Shown here: positions 26,617 to 34,825 of the stretch, piece after piece
Layout of the letters: each line of letters opens with the position of its first letter
Position numbering within the stretch: the first letter of the stretch is position 1
Assembly: GCF_030419005.1 (NCBI RefSeq)
Contig: NZ_CP106951.1
Span: 1,984,001-2,048,000, forward strand
DNA from: Eleftheria terrae
GTDB taxonomy: Bacteria > Pseudomonadota > Gammaproteobacteria > Burkholderiales > Burkholderiaceae_C
Reading direction: 5' to 3'
Length of the DNA: 64,000 nt
Made by a program: the position numbers and the translations under genes
The notes under the pieces: generated by a model
The model's database searches: none
Told to the model about the DNA's origin: nothing
What the model saw: the letters and a program-made list of their open reading frames with translations, nothing else

Positions 26617-27870
26617 TCAGCGGCGGCCCGGGACGGCGTCTTCTCGCCGCAAGCGCTCGATCAAGGGACCCAGGGTGGGCGCCTGCACCAGGAGGCTGAA
26701 CAAGACCACCGCGTAGGAAGCGGTGATGAGCATCGGCCGGCCTTCGAGCTGCGGCAGGGACAACGCGAGCGCGATCGAGATGCCGCCGCGCAGGCCGCCC
26801 CAGGTCAGCACCTTCACCGCATGCGGCTCGCTGCCGCGCTCCACCCGCGACAGCCCCAGCGACACGACCACGCTCAACCAGCGCGCGATCAGCACCACCG
26901 GGATGGCAATGGCCGCCGCAACGATGTTCTCCAGGCCGAAGGACAGGGCCAGGATCATGATGCCGATCAGGCCGAACAGCACCAGGTTGAGGATCTCGTC
27001 CAGCAAGGTCCAGAACGAGAACAGGTGCTCGCGGGTGGCCTCGCTCATGGCCCGCGTGGCGCCCTTGTTGCCCACCATCAGCCCGGCCACCACCACGGTC
27101 AGCGGTGCCGACACGTGCAGCGCCTCCGCCAGGCCATAGCCGCCGATGGCCGCTGCCAGCGTCGTCAGGATCTCGACCAGGTAGCTGTCCACGTCGCGCA
27201 GCAGCCGCACCACGCCCCAGCCCAGCAAGAGGCCCAGGCCGATGCCGCCGGCCACTTCCTTCACCAGCAGCAGCATCGTGCCGCCGACGGTCGGCGCCCC
27301 CTTGCCGCTGGCCAGCCCGAGCAGCAGCAGGAAGGCCACCACCGCGGTGCCGTCGTTGAACAGGCTTTCGCCGGTGATCTTCAGTTCGACGTTCTTCGGC
27401 GCGCCGGCCTTCTTCAGGATGCCGAGCACGGCGATCGGGTCGGTCGGTGAAATCAGCGCGCCGAACACCAGGCAGTGCAGCAGCGGTATCGGCTGCCCGG
27501 CCAGCAGCAACCCGTAGTGCAAGCCATAGCCCACCACCAGGGTGGACGAGACCACGCCCAGGGTGGCAAGCAGGAAAATCGGCAGCAGCCGGGTCTTCAG
27601 CTCGGAGAAGTTGACATGCAGGCTGCCGGCAAAGAGCAGCAGGCCGAGCAGGCCATGGAAGACGACTTCCGAGAAATCGATGTGCTGGATCAGCGCCTGC
27701 GCCTGGCGCACGCCAGAGCCGGAGAAGCCGAACAGCAGCAACACCAGCGACGCCACCAGGCCCACCACGGTCGTGCCCAGCGTGTCGGGCAGCCGGATGA
27801 ACCGATGGTTGATGTAGCCGAAGATGGCCACGGCAGTGAGGACGGCCCCCGACACCTCGAACAGCGTCAT
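26617..27870 (-). CDS. CPA1-family Na+/H+ antiporter (NhaP-like)
   Basis: The protein is 417 residues with about 12 hydrophobic segments spread from residue 5 to 400. The ion-binding motif FGALISPTDPIAVLGILKKAGAP (about 134-156) and GESLFNDGTAVVAF (about 167-180) are diagnostic for CPA1 exchangers. WGGLRGGISIALALSLP near 355 is likewise conserved. It should swap cytoplasmic Na+ or K+ for H+ across the inner membrane. There is no cytoplasmic regulatory tail. The gene is alone, with a 309-base gap upstream. Confidence 0.93.
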   Translation of the reverse strand: MTLFEVSGAVLTAVAIFGYINHRFIRLPDTLGTTVVGLVASLVLLLFGFSGSGVRQAQALIQHIDFSEVVFHGLLGLLLFAGSLHVNFSELKTRLLPIFLLATLGVVSSTLVVGYGLHYGLLLAGQPIPLLHCLVFGALISPTDPIAVLGILKKAGAPKNVELKITGESLFNDGTAVVAFLLLLGLASGKGAPTVGGTMLLLVKEVAGGIGLGLLLGWGVVRLLRDVDSYLVEILTTLAAAIGGYGLAEALHVSAPLTVVVAGLMVGNKGATRAMSEATREHLFSFWTLLDEILNLVLFGLIGIMILALSFGLENIVAAAIAIPVVLIARWLSVVVSLGLSRVERGSEPHAVKVLTWGGLRGGISIALALSLPQLEGRPMLITASYAVVLFSLLVQAPTLGPLIERLRREDAVPGRR

Positions 27871-28179
27871 TGTTCTCCTTCATTAAAGAGTGACGGCAGG
27901 ACGCCTGCCGCTGCACTTGTTTTCGTCACGAGTTTAAAGGCCGGCGGGCGGTCCGGCGCTCGCCGGCGCTGGGCGGCCGGGTCGGGACGTTGGCCGGTGC
28001 AAGCGGGCCAGGCGGTGCACGGTGAGCGCTGCCGACCGGCGCAGCGTGCGGCCGGGCGGCCACGGGGGCCGCCGGGCCGCGCCTTGCTCCGGTGACGCAG
28101 CCGCAGGAGCAGGCCCCAAGGACGCCGGGCGCCAGGGACCGGCAGTGGCAGCGGCACCGGCACCCGCGTGAGCAGCTCC
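27871..28179. other. Intergenic region upstream of the antiporter
   Basis: No gene is seen. It must carry the antiporter promoter, but I find no convincing -35/-10 pair. Confidence 0.5.
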
Positions 28180-30117
28180 TCACGCGCGGCGACGCACCAC
28201 CTCGTCGAAGAGCTCGCCCAGGCGGCCCACTTCGACCGGCTTGGTGAGGTGGGCATCGAAGCCCAGGGCGGCGGTCTTCTCGCGGTCGCCGGGCTGGCCG
28301 TAGCCGGTCATCGCCGCGATGTAGAGGGGGTGCGTGGCCGGCCGCTCCCGCAGTTGCCGCACGACCGAGAAGCCGTTGCTGCCCGGCATGTTGAGATCCA
28401 GCAGGACCACTTCCGGCTTGAACTCGGCGGCCACCCGCAGGGCGTGCTCGCCGTCGTAGACCGCCACCGCTTCGTGGCCCATCAAGGCGAGCACGTGCAC
28501 CATGGTGTCGGCCGAGTCGACGTTGTCGTCCACCACCAGGGTCCGTACCGAAGGGCCGCGTGGCATGTCGTCGGGCGGCTGCAGGCCGGCGGCCGCACGC
28601 TGCGCCTGGGGCGCCAGCCGCGGCAGGCGGACGGTGAAGGTGCTGCCCGCGCCCGGGCCAGCACTCTGCGCCGAGATCACGCCGCCATGCATTTCCACCA
28701 GGGTGCGCGCCAGCGTCAAGCCGATGCCCAGGCCGCTTTCGGAGGGCGAGCCGCTGCCGCCCTGCACGAAGAGATCGAACACCTTCGGCAGCGCGTCCGG
28801 CGCAATGCCGCGGCCGTTGTCGGTCACCGAGGCCACCACCGTCTCGCTCTCCAGCGTCACCTGCAGGCCGATGCTGCCGCCATCCTCGGTGTACTTGGCT
28901 GCATTGGTCAGCAGGTTCTGGATCACCTGCACCAGGCGGGTGTCGTCGCCCATCACTTCTACCGGCTCCGGCGGCAACTCGATGGACAGGCGGTGCCGCC
29001 GCGCCTCGATGAGGGGCCGCACCGTCTCGACGCTGCGCTGCACCACGTCGCGGAAGGACACCGGCTCGCGCCGCAGGCTCATCTTGCCGGTCGCGATGCG
29101 GCCGACATCCAGCAGGTCGTCCACCAGCCGCGTGAGGTAGCTCAGCTGGCGATCGATGATGTCACGGCAGCGCCGCAGGGTGGGCGACTGCATTGGCTCC
29201 AGCTGCATGATGCTGACCGCGTTGCGGATGGGAGCCAGCGGGTTGCGCAGCTCATGGGCCAGCATCGCGAGGAATTCGCTCATGCGCCGGCTGGACTTTT
29301 CCAGGTCGAGCAGGCGGCGCGATTCGCTCATGTCGCGTGTCACCTGCGCAAAGCCGCGCAGTCGGCCGTCTTCCTCGTAGACCGGCGAGGTCACCACATG
29401 TGCCCAGAACACGCTGCCATCGCGACGCATCCGCCAGCCCTCGTCCTCGGCCCGCCCCTCCTGCAGCGCCTTCGCCAATTCGCGCACTCCGTGGCCGGAC
29501 TGCACGTCCTGCGCGGTGTGGAACACGGAAAAGTGCCGGCCGAGGATGTCGCTGCCCAGGTAGCCGGTGATGGCGGTCGCGCCGGCGTTCCAGCTCTCGA
29601 TGCGGCCCTGCGGGTCGAGCATCACGATGGCGTAGTCCTTGACGCCGTCGGCCAGCAGCCGGAAGCGTTCCTCGCTGCGGCGCAGCTCCTCCTCCTGCTG
29701 CTTGCGGCTCGTCAGATCGCGGGTGACCTTGGCGAAGCCATAGGGCTGGCCCTGCTCGTCGCGCAGGCACGTGATGGTGACACTGGCCCAGAAACGCTGG
29801 CCGTCCTTGCGCAGCCGCCAGCCTTCATCGTGGAAGCGTCCGCGCTCGCGGGCCAGGCGCAATTCCTCGATCGGCCACCCCACCTCAAGGGCAGCCGGCG
29901 GGTAGAACAGCGTGAACGGCCGGCCGATGATCTCGTGGGCCGCCCAGCCCTTGATCTTGCGGGCGCCGCGGTTCCACGTCTGCACGACGCCGTTGAGGTC
30001 CAGCATGAAGATGGCGTAGTCCTCGATGCCCTCCACCAGCTGGCGGAAACGTTCTTCGCTGTGCCACAACAGGGTGTCCGGGGACTGCGCCGCGCCGGCG
30101 TCTTTGTCGATGTGCAC
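28180..30117 (-). CDS. PAS-PAS-histidine kinase-receiver hybrid
   Basis: The protein is 645 residues and soluble. Two PAS domains (about 18-135 and 145-265) are near duplicates: both contain EDYAI/KDYAI, a ...W[N]xGA stretch and a PAC ending FAKVTRDLTSRK or FAQVTRDMSESR. HisKA is FLAMLAHELRNPLAPI with His288. HATPase has QNLLTNAAKYT and VTDNGRGIAPD. The C-terminal receiver spans about 525-640, with LLDLNMPGSNGF and LTKPVEVGRL. This resembles common stand-alone cytosolic sensors of redox state, ligand or light. No DNA-binding partner is adjacent, so its downstream phosphate acceptor is unknown. Confidence 0.92.
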   Translation of the reverse strand: MHIDKDAGAAQSPDTLLWHSEERFRQLVEGIEDYAIFMLDLNGVVQTWNRGARKIKGWAAHEIIGRPFTLFYPPAALEVGWPIEELRLARERGRFHDEGWRLRKDGQRFWASVTITCLRDEQGQPYGFAKVTRDLTSRKQQEEELRRSEERFRLLADGVKDYAIVMLDPQGRIESWNAGATAITGYLGSDILGRHFSVFHTAQDVQSGHGVRELAKALQEGRAEDEGWRMRRDGSVFWAHVVTSPVYEEDGRLRGFAQVTRDMSESRRLLDLEKSSRRMSEFLAMLAHELRNPLAPIRNAVSIMQLEPMQSPTLRRCRDIIDRQLSYLTRLVDDLLDVGRIATGKMSLRREPVSFRDVVQRSVETVRPLIEARRHRLSIELPPEPVEVMGDDTRLVQVIQNLLTNAAKYTEDGGSIGLQVTLESETVVASVTDNGRGIAPDALPKVFDLFVQGGSGSPSESGLGIGLTLARTLVEMHGGVISAQSAGPGAGSTFTVRLPRLAPQAQRAAAGLQPPDDMPRGPSVRTLVVDDNVDSADTMVHVLALMGHEAVAVYDGEHALRVAAEFKPEVVLLDLNMPGSNGFSVVRQLRERPATHPLYIAAMTGYGQPGDREKTAALGFDAHLTKPVEVGRLGELFDEVVRRRA

Positions 30118-30440
30118 CGTGGGTTCCTTCCTGTTCTCGAGGCCCTGCGCGGTGCGCTCTCCTGCCCCGCGGCCGCCAGGACCGTGCCGACGCGCGCCGC
30201 TGGTCCAGCGCCTGCGTCCCAGGGCCTATTGTGTGCCGCCCCCGCCACCAGGGAGCAACAACTTTGGCCCCTTGCGGGGCCCGCCGGCCCTGCCCGGCAG
30301 CTTGGGCCCCGCCGAAGCGGCGTCCCCCGGTCATCCCGCTGTCATGTGCGCCGACCACAGTGGCAGTGCGCCCATGCCACAGCGGGGTGCCGTCCGACAG
30401 ACACACAGCCTTCCGTCCACCCAGCCGCCCTGCCCCCGTC
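30118..30440. other. Intergenic region upstream of the PAS hybrid kinase
   Basis: No gene or clear motif is found in about 320 bases. Confidence 0.5.
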
Positions 30441-30641
30441 ATGGAACCGCTCGACCCACTGCAATGGCTGGAGCGCGCCCAGAGCCGCTACCGCAGGCGC
30501 CGGCCCTGCCAGCCGGCGCCGGAGGCCGCCGAGGTGGCCGCCGAGCTCTGGCAGGAACGTCGCGGCCGCGACACGCCCGAAGACGCGGTCGACGACCACC
30601 TGCTGGCCGACGACAGCCTGCTCGACAGCTCGCGCGACTGA
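30441..30641 (+). CDS. Possible small hypothetical protein
   Basis: The frame has 66 codons, encoding a highly charged protein (EWxxxAQSRYRRRRP near the start, then acidic repeats ending LLADDSLLDSSRD). There is no membrane segment or known motif. Its third-position G/C bias looks coding and it fits the gap between the hybrid kinase and the diguanylate cyclase genes, but no Shine-Dalgarno sequence precedes the ATG. Support is weak. Confidence 0.35.
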   Translation: MEPLDPLQWLERAQSRYRRRRPCQPAPEAAEVAAELWQERRGRDTPEDAVDDHLLADDSLLDSSRD

Positions 30642-30662
30642 GCCGGCGCGCTTCGCACGCTG

Positions 30663-32552
30663 TCAGGCGCTGCAGGTGCGGTTCTTCCCGCTGCGCTTGG
30701 CTTCGTAGAGCGCCTCGTCGGCCCGGTCCAGCGCCTCTTCCAGCCGCTCGCCGTCACGGTAGAGCGTGACACCGGCCGAGAAGGTGACGAAGACCTGCTT
30801 GTCCTCGTGCATGAAGAAGCTGGCGGTCAGGGTCCGCTGCAGCCGCGTCAGCACCACGCAGGCCTCGTCGGTGGTGGTCTCCGGCAGGAGCACCACAAAC
30901 TCCTCGCCGCCGTAGCGGGCCACCGTGTCCATGGGCCGCAACGCCTGCTTGACGTTCTGGGCCAGGAACTTCAGCGCCTGGTCGCCGGTCTGGTGGCCCA
31001 GGGTGTCGTTGAGCTTCTTGAAGTTGTCGATGTCCAGCAGGCCCACCGACAGCTCGCGGCCTGAGCGCTGCATGCGCGCATGCTCGGTCGCGAAGGCCTG
31101 GATCAGGCCGCGCCGGTTGGCGATCTCGGTGAGCTGGTCGGTCGACACCTCGGTGGACAGGCGCTGCAGCTCGGTCTCCAGCTCGCGCACCCGCTCCTGC
31201 AGCTGCCCGGCCTCGGCCTGCTCCGACTGCAGCCGTTGCTGCGTCTGGCCCACCGCGCTCTGCACGGTCTTGGTCTCCTCCACCAGCGCCTTCACGACGC
31301 CGGCCAGGCTGTCGAGGGAGTCCGCCTGCTCGATAACGTCGGCATAGCGGCCCATGCTGTCGTGGAAGCGGCCGGTCTGCGCGCTGAGCTCGGCGATTTC
31401 CTGCAGCATGGTGTTGATGACCTGCTTGAGGACGTCGCGCGCCTGGTTACGCTGGCTCTTCAGCGTGTGCTGCTGTATGCGGGCGCCATGCAACAGATGG
31501 CTGACCGAGCGCACGGTGCGTGCCGTCAGGCCCTCCTGCAGCTTGGCACGCATGGCCTCGCACTGGCCCTGCACCCAGCTGCCGTCCTCGGCCAGCTCGG
31601 CCAGCCCGCCGGTCAGCTCGCCGCACAAGCCGTGCAGCTGGGCCATCAGGTGCTGGCGGTGCTCCAGCAGGCGCTGGGCGTCGCCGGCCCAGCCACGCCA
31701 GTCCTCGGCCAGCTCTTCGTCGGCCTCGTCCTCCAGGGCCAGCATCAGTTCTTCCAGCCGGGACATCATGCGCACGCAGCGCGGGTCATCGGCCGGCAAG
31801 GCCGGCGTGACGGCGCTCGACAGCTCCCGCACCACCGCCTGCCAGGCCGGCGGCAGCCGTTCTTCCTGCAGTTCGGCGCCGGCGGCGGGGACGGCCGCCC
31901 GGGCCACCGATCCAGGCACCGCTGGCACCGCTGGCACTGCTGGCACCGCCGGCGCGGCTGGCACCGCTGGCGGCTGCACCGCGGCGGCGGCCGATTCGGC
32001 CTCGGCGGCGGCTTCCAGCAGCCCGGTGTGGTCCGGCGTGTCGCTGTCCCAGCTGCCGGCCAGCTGGCCCAGGCGCTGCTGCAGGCGCTGGGCGTCGGCG
32101 CGGCTGCCGGCCAGCACACGCTGCAGGCTGTCCTTCCTGCGGCCGCTGGTCCATTGCCGGCCGCCGCGTTCCACGCCCTTCACCAGGCGATCGATCAAGT
32201 CGGCCCAGGCCTGGCCCTCGGCGGCCGCCGTATCCTCGCGCAGGCCGGGCAGCAGTTTCTCCGCCTGCTCCCAGCGCCCCTGCTGCAGCGCCTCCAGCAG
32301 GCGCGGCTGGGCCAGGCCTTGGGCCGCGGCCAGCTGCTCGAACAACCGCAGCGCAGCCGCCGGCAGTGCGGGCTCGGGCGCCTCCCGCTCACCAGCCTCG
32401 GCACGGTAGGCGCGCTGGTAGTTCTCGGGGGTGGGCTCCAGGCGTTCCTGGGCCAGCCGGCGCAAGGCGGCCTTCGCCAACTGGGCCGGCGGCAGGCCGG
32501 CCGACGTGGCGGTGCCGGCGGCGCGGCCGGCAAGGGAGGTCGGATCCATCAC
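30663..32552 (-). CDS. GGDEF-domain diguanylate cyclase
   Basis: The protein is 629 residues, soluble, and makes c-di-GMP from GTP. The N-terminal 440 residues are mostly helical with a Val-Pro-Ala repeat linker (about 195-215) and a coiled coil before the catalytic domain. The GGDEF domain spans about 460-625. Its active loop is RYGGEEFVVLLPE, and an inhibitory I-site RPMD sits five residues before it, as in product-inhibited cyclases. Two possible starts (MM) differ by one codon. It is last in a probable operon with the GGDEF-EAL protein (20 bases upstream) and the large hybrid kinase. Confidence 0.93.
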   Translation of the reverse strand: MMDPTSLAGRAAGTATSAGLPPAQLAKAALRRLAQERLEPTPENYQRAYRAEAGEREAPEPALPAAALRLFEQLAAAQGLAQPRLLEALQQGRWEQAEKLLPGLREDTAAAEGQAWADLIDRLVKGVERGGRQWTSGRRKDSLQRVLAGSRADAQRLQQRLGQLAGSWDSDTPDHTGLLEAAAEAESAAAAVQPPAVPAAPAVPAVPAVPAVPGSVARAAVPAAGAELQEERLPPAWQAVVRELSSAVTPALPADDPRCVRMMSRLEELMLALEDEADEELAEDWRGWAGDAQRLLEHRQHLMAQLHGLCGELTGGLAELAEDGSWVQGQCEAMRAKLQEGLTARTVRSVSHLLHGARIQQHTLKSQRNQARDVLKQVINTMLQEIAELSAQTGRFHDSMGRYADVIEQADSLDSLAGVVKALVEETKTVQSAVGQTQQRLQSEQAEAGQLQERVRELETELQRLSTEVSTDQLTEIANRRGLIQAFATEHARMQRSGRELSVGLLDIDNFKKLNDTLGHQTGDQALKFLAQNVKQALRPMDTVARYGGEEFVVLLPETTTDEACVVLTRLQRTLTASFFMHEDKQVFVTFSAGVTLYRDGERLEEALDRADEALYEAKRSGKNRTCSA

Positions 32553-32572
32553 TCAGGTTCTCGGGGCACGGT

Positions 32573-34825
32573 TCACAGGGTGGTCTTGGCGCGTTCGCCC
32601 GCGCCCGGCAGGGTGTCGCCCGCGTCGGGCAGGCCGGGCAAGCCCGGTGGCAGGGGTTGTGCGGCACGCCCGCCGGCCAGGCTGGCCTGGTGCAGCAGCG
32701 CCTCGATGTCGGCAGCCGGCAGGGGCTTGCTGAACAGGAAGCCCTGCATGATCGTGCAGCCCAGGCGGTTGAGCACCTGCATCTGCAGCTCGGTCTCCAC
32801 GCCCTCGGCGATCACCCTCAGCCCGAGCGAGCGGGCCAGCGCGATGATGGCGGTGACCACCGCCGAGCTTTCCGGCCGCACGCCCAGGTCGCGCACGAAG
32901 GAGCGGTCGATCTTCAGTTCGCTGATCGGCAGCGTCGTCAGGTAGGCCAGCGAGGAATAGCCGGTGCCGAAGTCGTCGATGGAGATCGCCACGCCGATGC
33001 CGTTGAGCCGGGTCAGGGCGGGGATGACGTTCTGCAGGTCCTTCATCAGCCCGGTTTCGGTGATCTCGAGCTCCAGGCAGCGCGGGTCCACATGCTGCTC
33101 CTGCATGCCGGCCTGGATGCGCTCGACCAGGTCGCTGCGCTGGAACATGCGGCTGGGCAGGTTGACGGCGATGGCGGCGTCGAAGCCGAAGGCGCGCTGC
33201 CACTGGCGGGCCTGCCGGGTCGCCTCGCGGATGGCCCAGTAGCTCATCGGGATGATCAGCCCGGTTTCCTCGGCCAGCGGGATGAACTCGCCCGGCGGCA
33301 CCAGCTGGTTGCCGCGTTTCCAGCGCATCAGCGCCTCGGCACCGACATAGCGGCCGCTGCGCACGTCGAGCTTGGGCTGGTAGTGCAGCACCAGCTCCTC
33401 ACGCTCCAGCGCCTTGTGCAGCGCGCTCTCCAGCTCCAGCTTCTCGCGGCCCTTGCCGGCCAGCTGGGGGGTGTAGATGGAATGCGCATTGCGCCCCTGC
33501 GCCTTGACCGAATACATCGCGACGTCGGAGTTGCGCAGCAGGTCGGCCACCGTCTGGCCGTCGCGCGGGTACAGCGCAATGCCGACGCTGGCGGTCACGA
33601 AGCATTCCTGCCCCCCCACCAGCACCGGCTCGCGCAGCGCCTCCAGGATGCGCCCGGCCACCCGCTCGGCATCGCGCTCGTCGCCCACCTCGGACAACAG
33701 CGCCACGAACTCGTCGCCGCCGAGCCGCCCCACCGCCTCCAGCGTGCGGTGGGCCCGCGAGGTGACGCTGTCGAAGGTGGCGTCGATCACCTGGTCGGAA
33801 TGCCGCACGCAGCCGCGCAGCCGGCGCGCCACCTCCACCAGCAGCTCGTCGCCGGCGGCATGGCCCAGGGTGTCGTTGATGATCTTGAAGCGGTCGAGGT
33901 CGATCAGCAGCAGGCCGACCTGGTGCCCCAGGCTGCGCGCATGGTCGATGGCGCGCTCGGCCCGCCAGATCAGCTGCCGGCGGTTGGGCAGGCCGGTGAG
34001 CGAGTCGAAGTTCGCCAGGTGCTTGATCTTGTCCTCGGCGATGCGGCGGTCGGTCACGTCCTGCACGATGCCGTTGTAGGCCAGCACGCTGCCGTGCTCG
34101 TCGAACTCGGGCTCGGCCTCCAGGTGCAGCACCCGGTGCCGGCCGTCGAGCAGGTGCACCGGCACGTCGGTGCACAGCACGGTGTAGTGGCGCAGCACCT
34201 CGCGCAGGATGGCGAAGAAGGCGGTGCGCTCGTTCTTCGGGATCATGCGCAGCACGGTGTTCACGCTCAGGTGGTCGCCGGGGCCCAGGCCGAAGACCCG
34301 CAGCCCCTCGGAGGAGAACACCAGCTCGTTGCGCCCGGGCCGCCAGTCGAAGCTGCCCATGCGCGCCAGGTCCTGGGCGCGCGCCAGCTGCGCCTTGCTG
34401 CGCTCCAGCTCCTGCCGGGTGCGCGAGGAGCGCAGCAGGTAGCGCAGGCGGCCGGCCAGCAGGCTCCACTGGTTGGACTTGACGAAAAAGTCGGTCGCGC
34501 CGGCCTCGTAGGCCCGGTTGATCGAGGCTTCGTCGTCGAGGCCGGTGAGCATCAGCACCGGCATCGAGTAAAAGCCCGCCATGTCGCGGATCTGCCGGCA
34601 GGTCGCGAAGCCGTCCAGCCCGGGCATGATGGCGTCGAGCACGATCATGTCGGGCGACCAGTCGGCCAGCATGCGCAGTGCCTCTTCACCGCTGCGCGCC
34701 TCGGTGATCGAAAAGCCGCGTTCGCGCAGGGCGATCGACGTCAGCAGCAGGTTCACCTCGTCGTCGTCGACGAGCAGCACGGTGGTCTGCTCGGGATCGG
34801 CGTCTCGGATGGCGGAAACGTTCAT
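32573..34825 (-). CDS. Receiver-PAS-GGDEF-EAL bifunctional c-di-GMP enzyme
   Basis: The protein is 750 residues. The receiver is at about 12-135 with Asp64 in IVLDAIMPGLDGF. A PAS-like domain follows (about 150-265) with PAC end NGIVQDVTDRR. The GGDEF domain (about 275-440) has RLGGDEFVALLSE. The EAL domain (about 465-700) has GAEALMRW, ITETGLM and DDFGTGYSSL, the residues of an active phosphodiesterase. The I-site RHSD is 24 rather than 5 residues from GGDEF, giving an insert of about 19 residues. The gene start overlaps the hybrid kinase stop by one base (TGATG), so phosphorylation of Asp64 by that kinase is likely. Confidence 0.93.
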   Translation of the reverse strand: MNVSAIRDADPEQTTVLLVDDDEVNLLLTSIALRERGFSITEARSGEEALRMLADWSPDMIVLDAIMPGLDGFATCRQIRDMAGFYSMPVLMLTGLDDEASINRAYEAGATDFFVKSNQWSLLAGRLRYLLRSSRTRQELERSKAQLARAQDLARMGSFDWRPGRNELVFSSEGLRVFGLGPGDHLSVNTVLRMIPKNERTAFFAILREVLRHYTVLCTDVPVHLLDGRHRVLHLEAEPEFDEHGSVLAYNGIVQDVTDRRIAEDKIKHLANFDSLTGLPNRRQLIWRAERAIDHARSLGHQVGLLLIDLDRFKIINDTLGHAAGDELLVEVARRLRGCVRHSDQVIDATFDSVTSRAHRTLEAVGRLGGDEFVALLSEVGDERDAERVAGRILEALREPVLVGGQECFVTASVGIALYPRDGQTVADLLRNSDVAMYSVKAQGRNAHSIYTPQLAGKGREKLELESALHKALEREELVLHYQPKLDVRSGRYVGAEALMRWKRGNQLVPPGEFIPLAEETGLIIPMSYWAIREATRQARQWQRAFGFDAAIAVNLPSRMFQRSDLVERIQAGMQEQHVDPRCLELEITETGLMKDLQNVIPALTRLNGIGVAISIDDFGTGYSSLAYLTTLPISELKIDRSFVRDLGVRPESSAVVTAIIALARSLGLRVIAEGVETELQMQVLNRLGCTIMQGFLFSKPLPAADIEALLHQASLAGGRAAQPLPPGLPGLPDAGDTLPGAGERAKTTL

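Noticed and set aside
26609..26626. Hairpin at the antiporter stop as a terminator
   Set aside because: The 7-base-pair stem spans the stop codon, but no T run follows on the coding strand.
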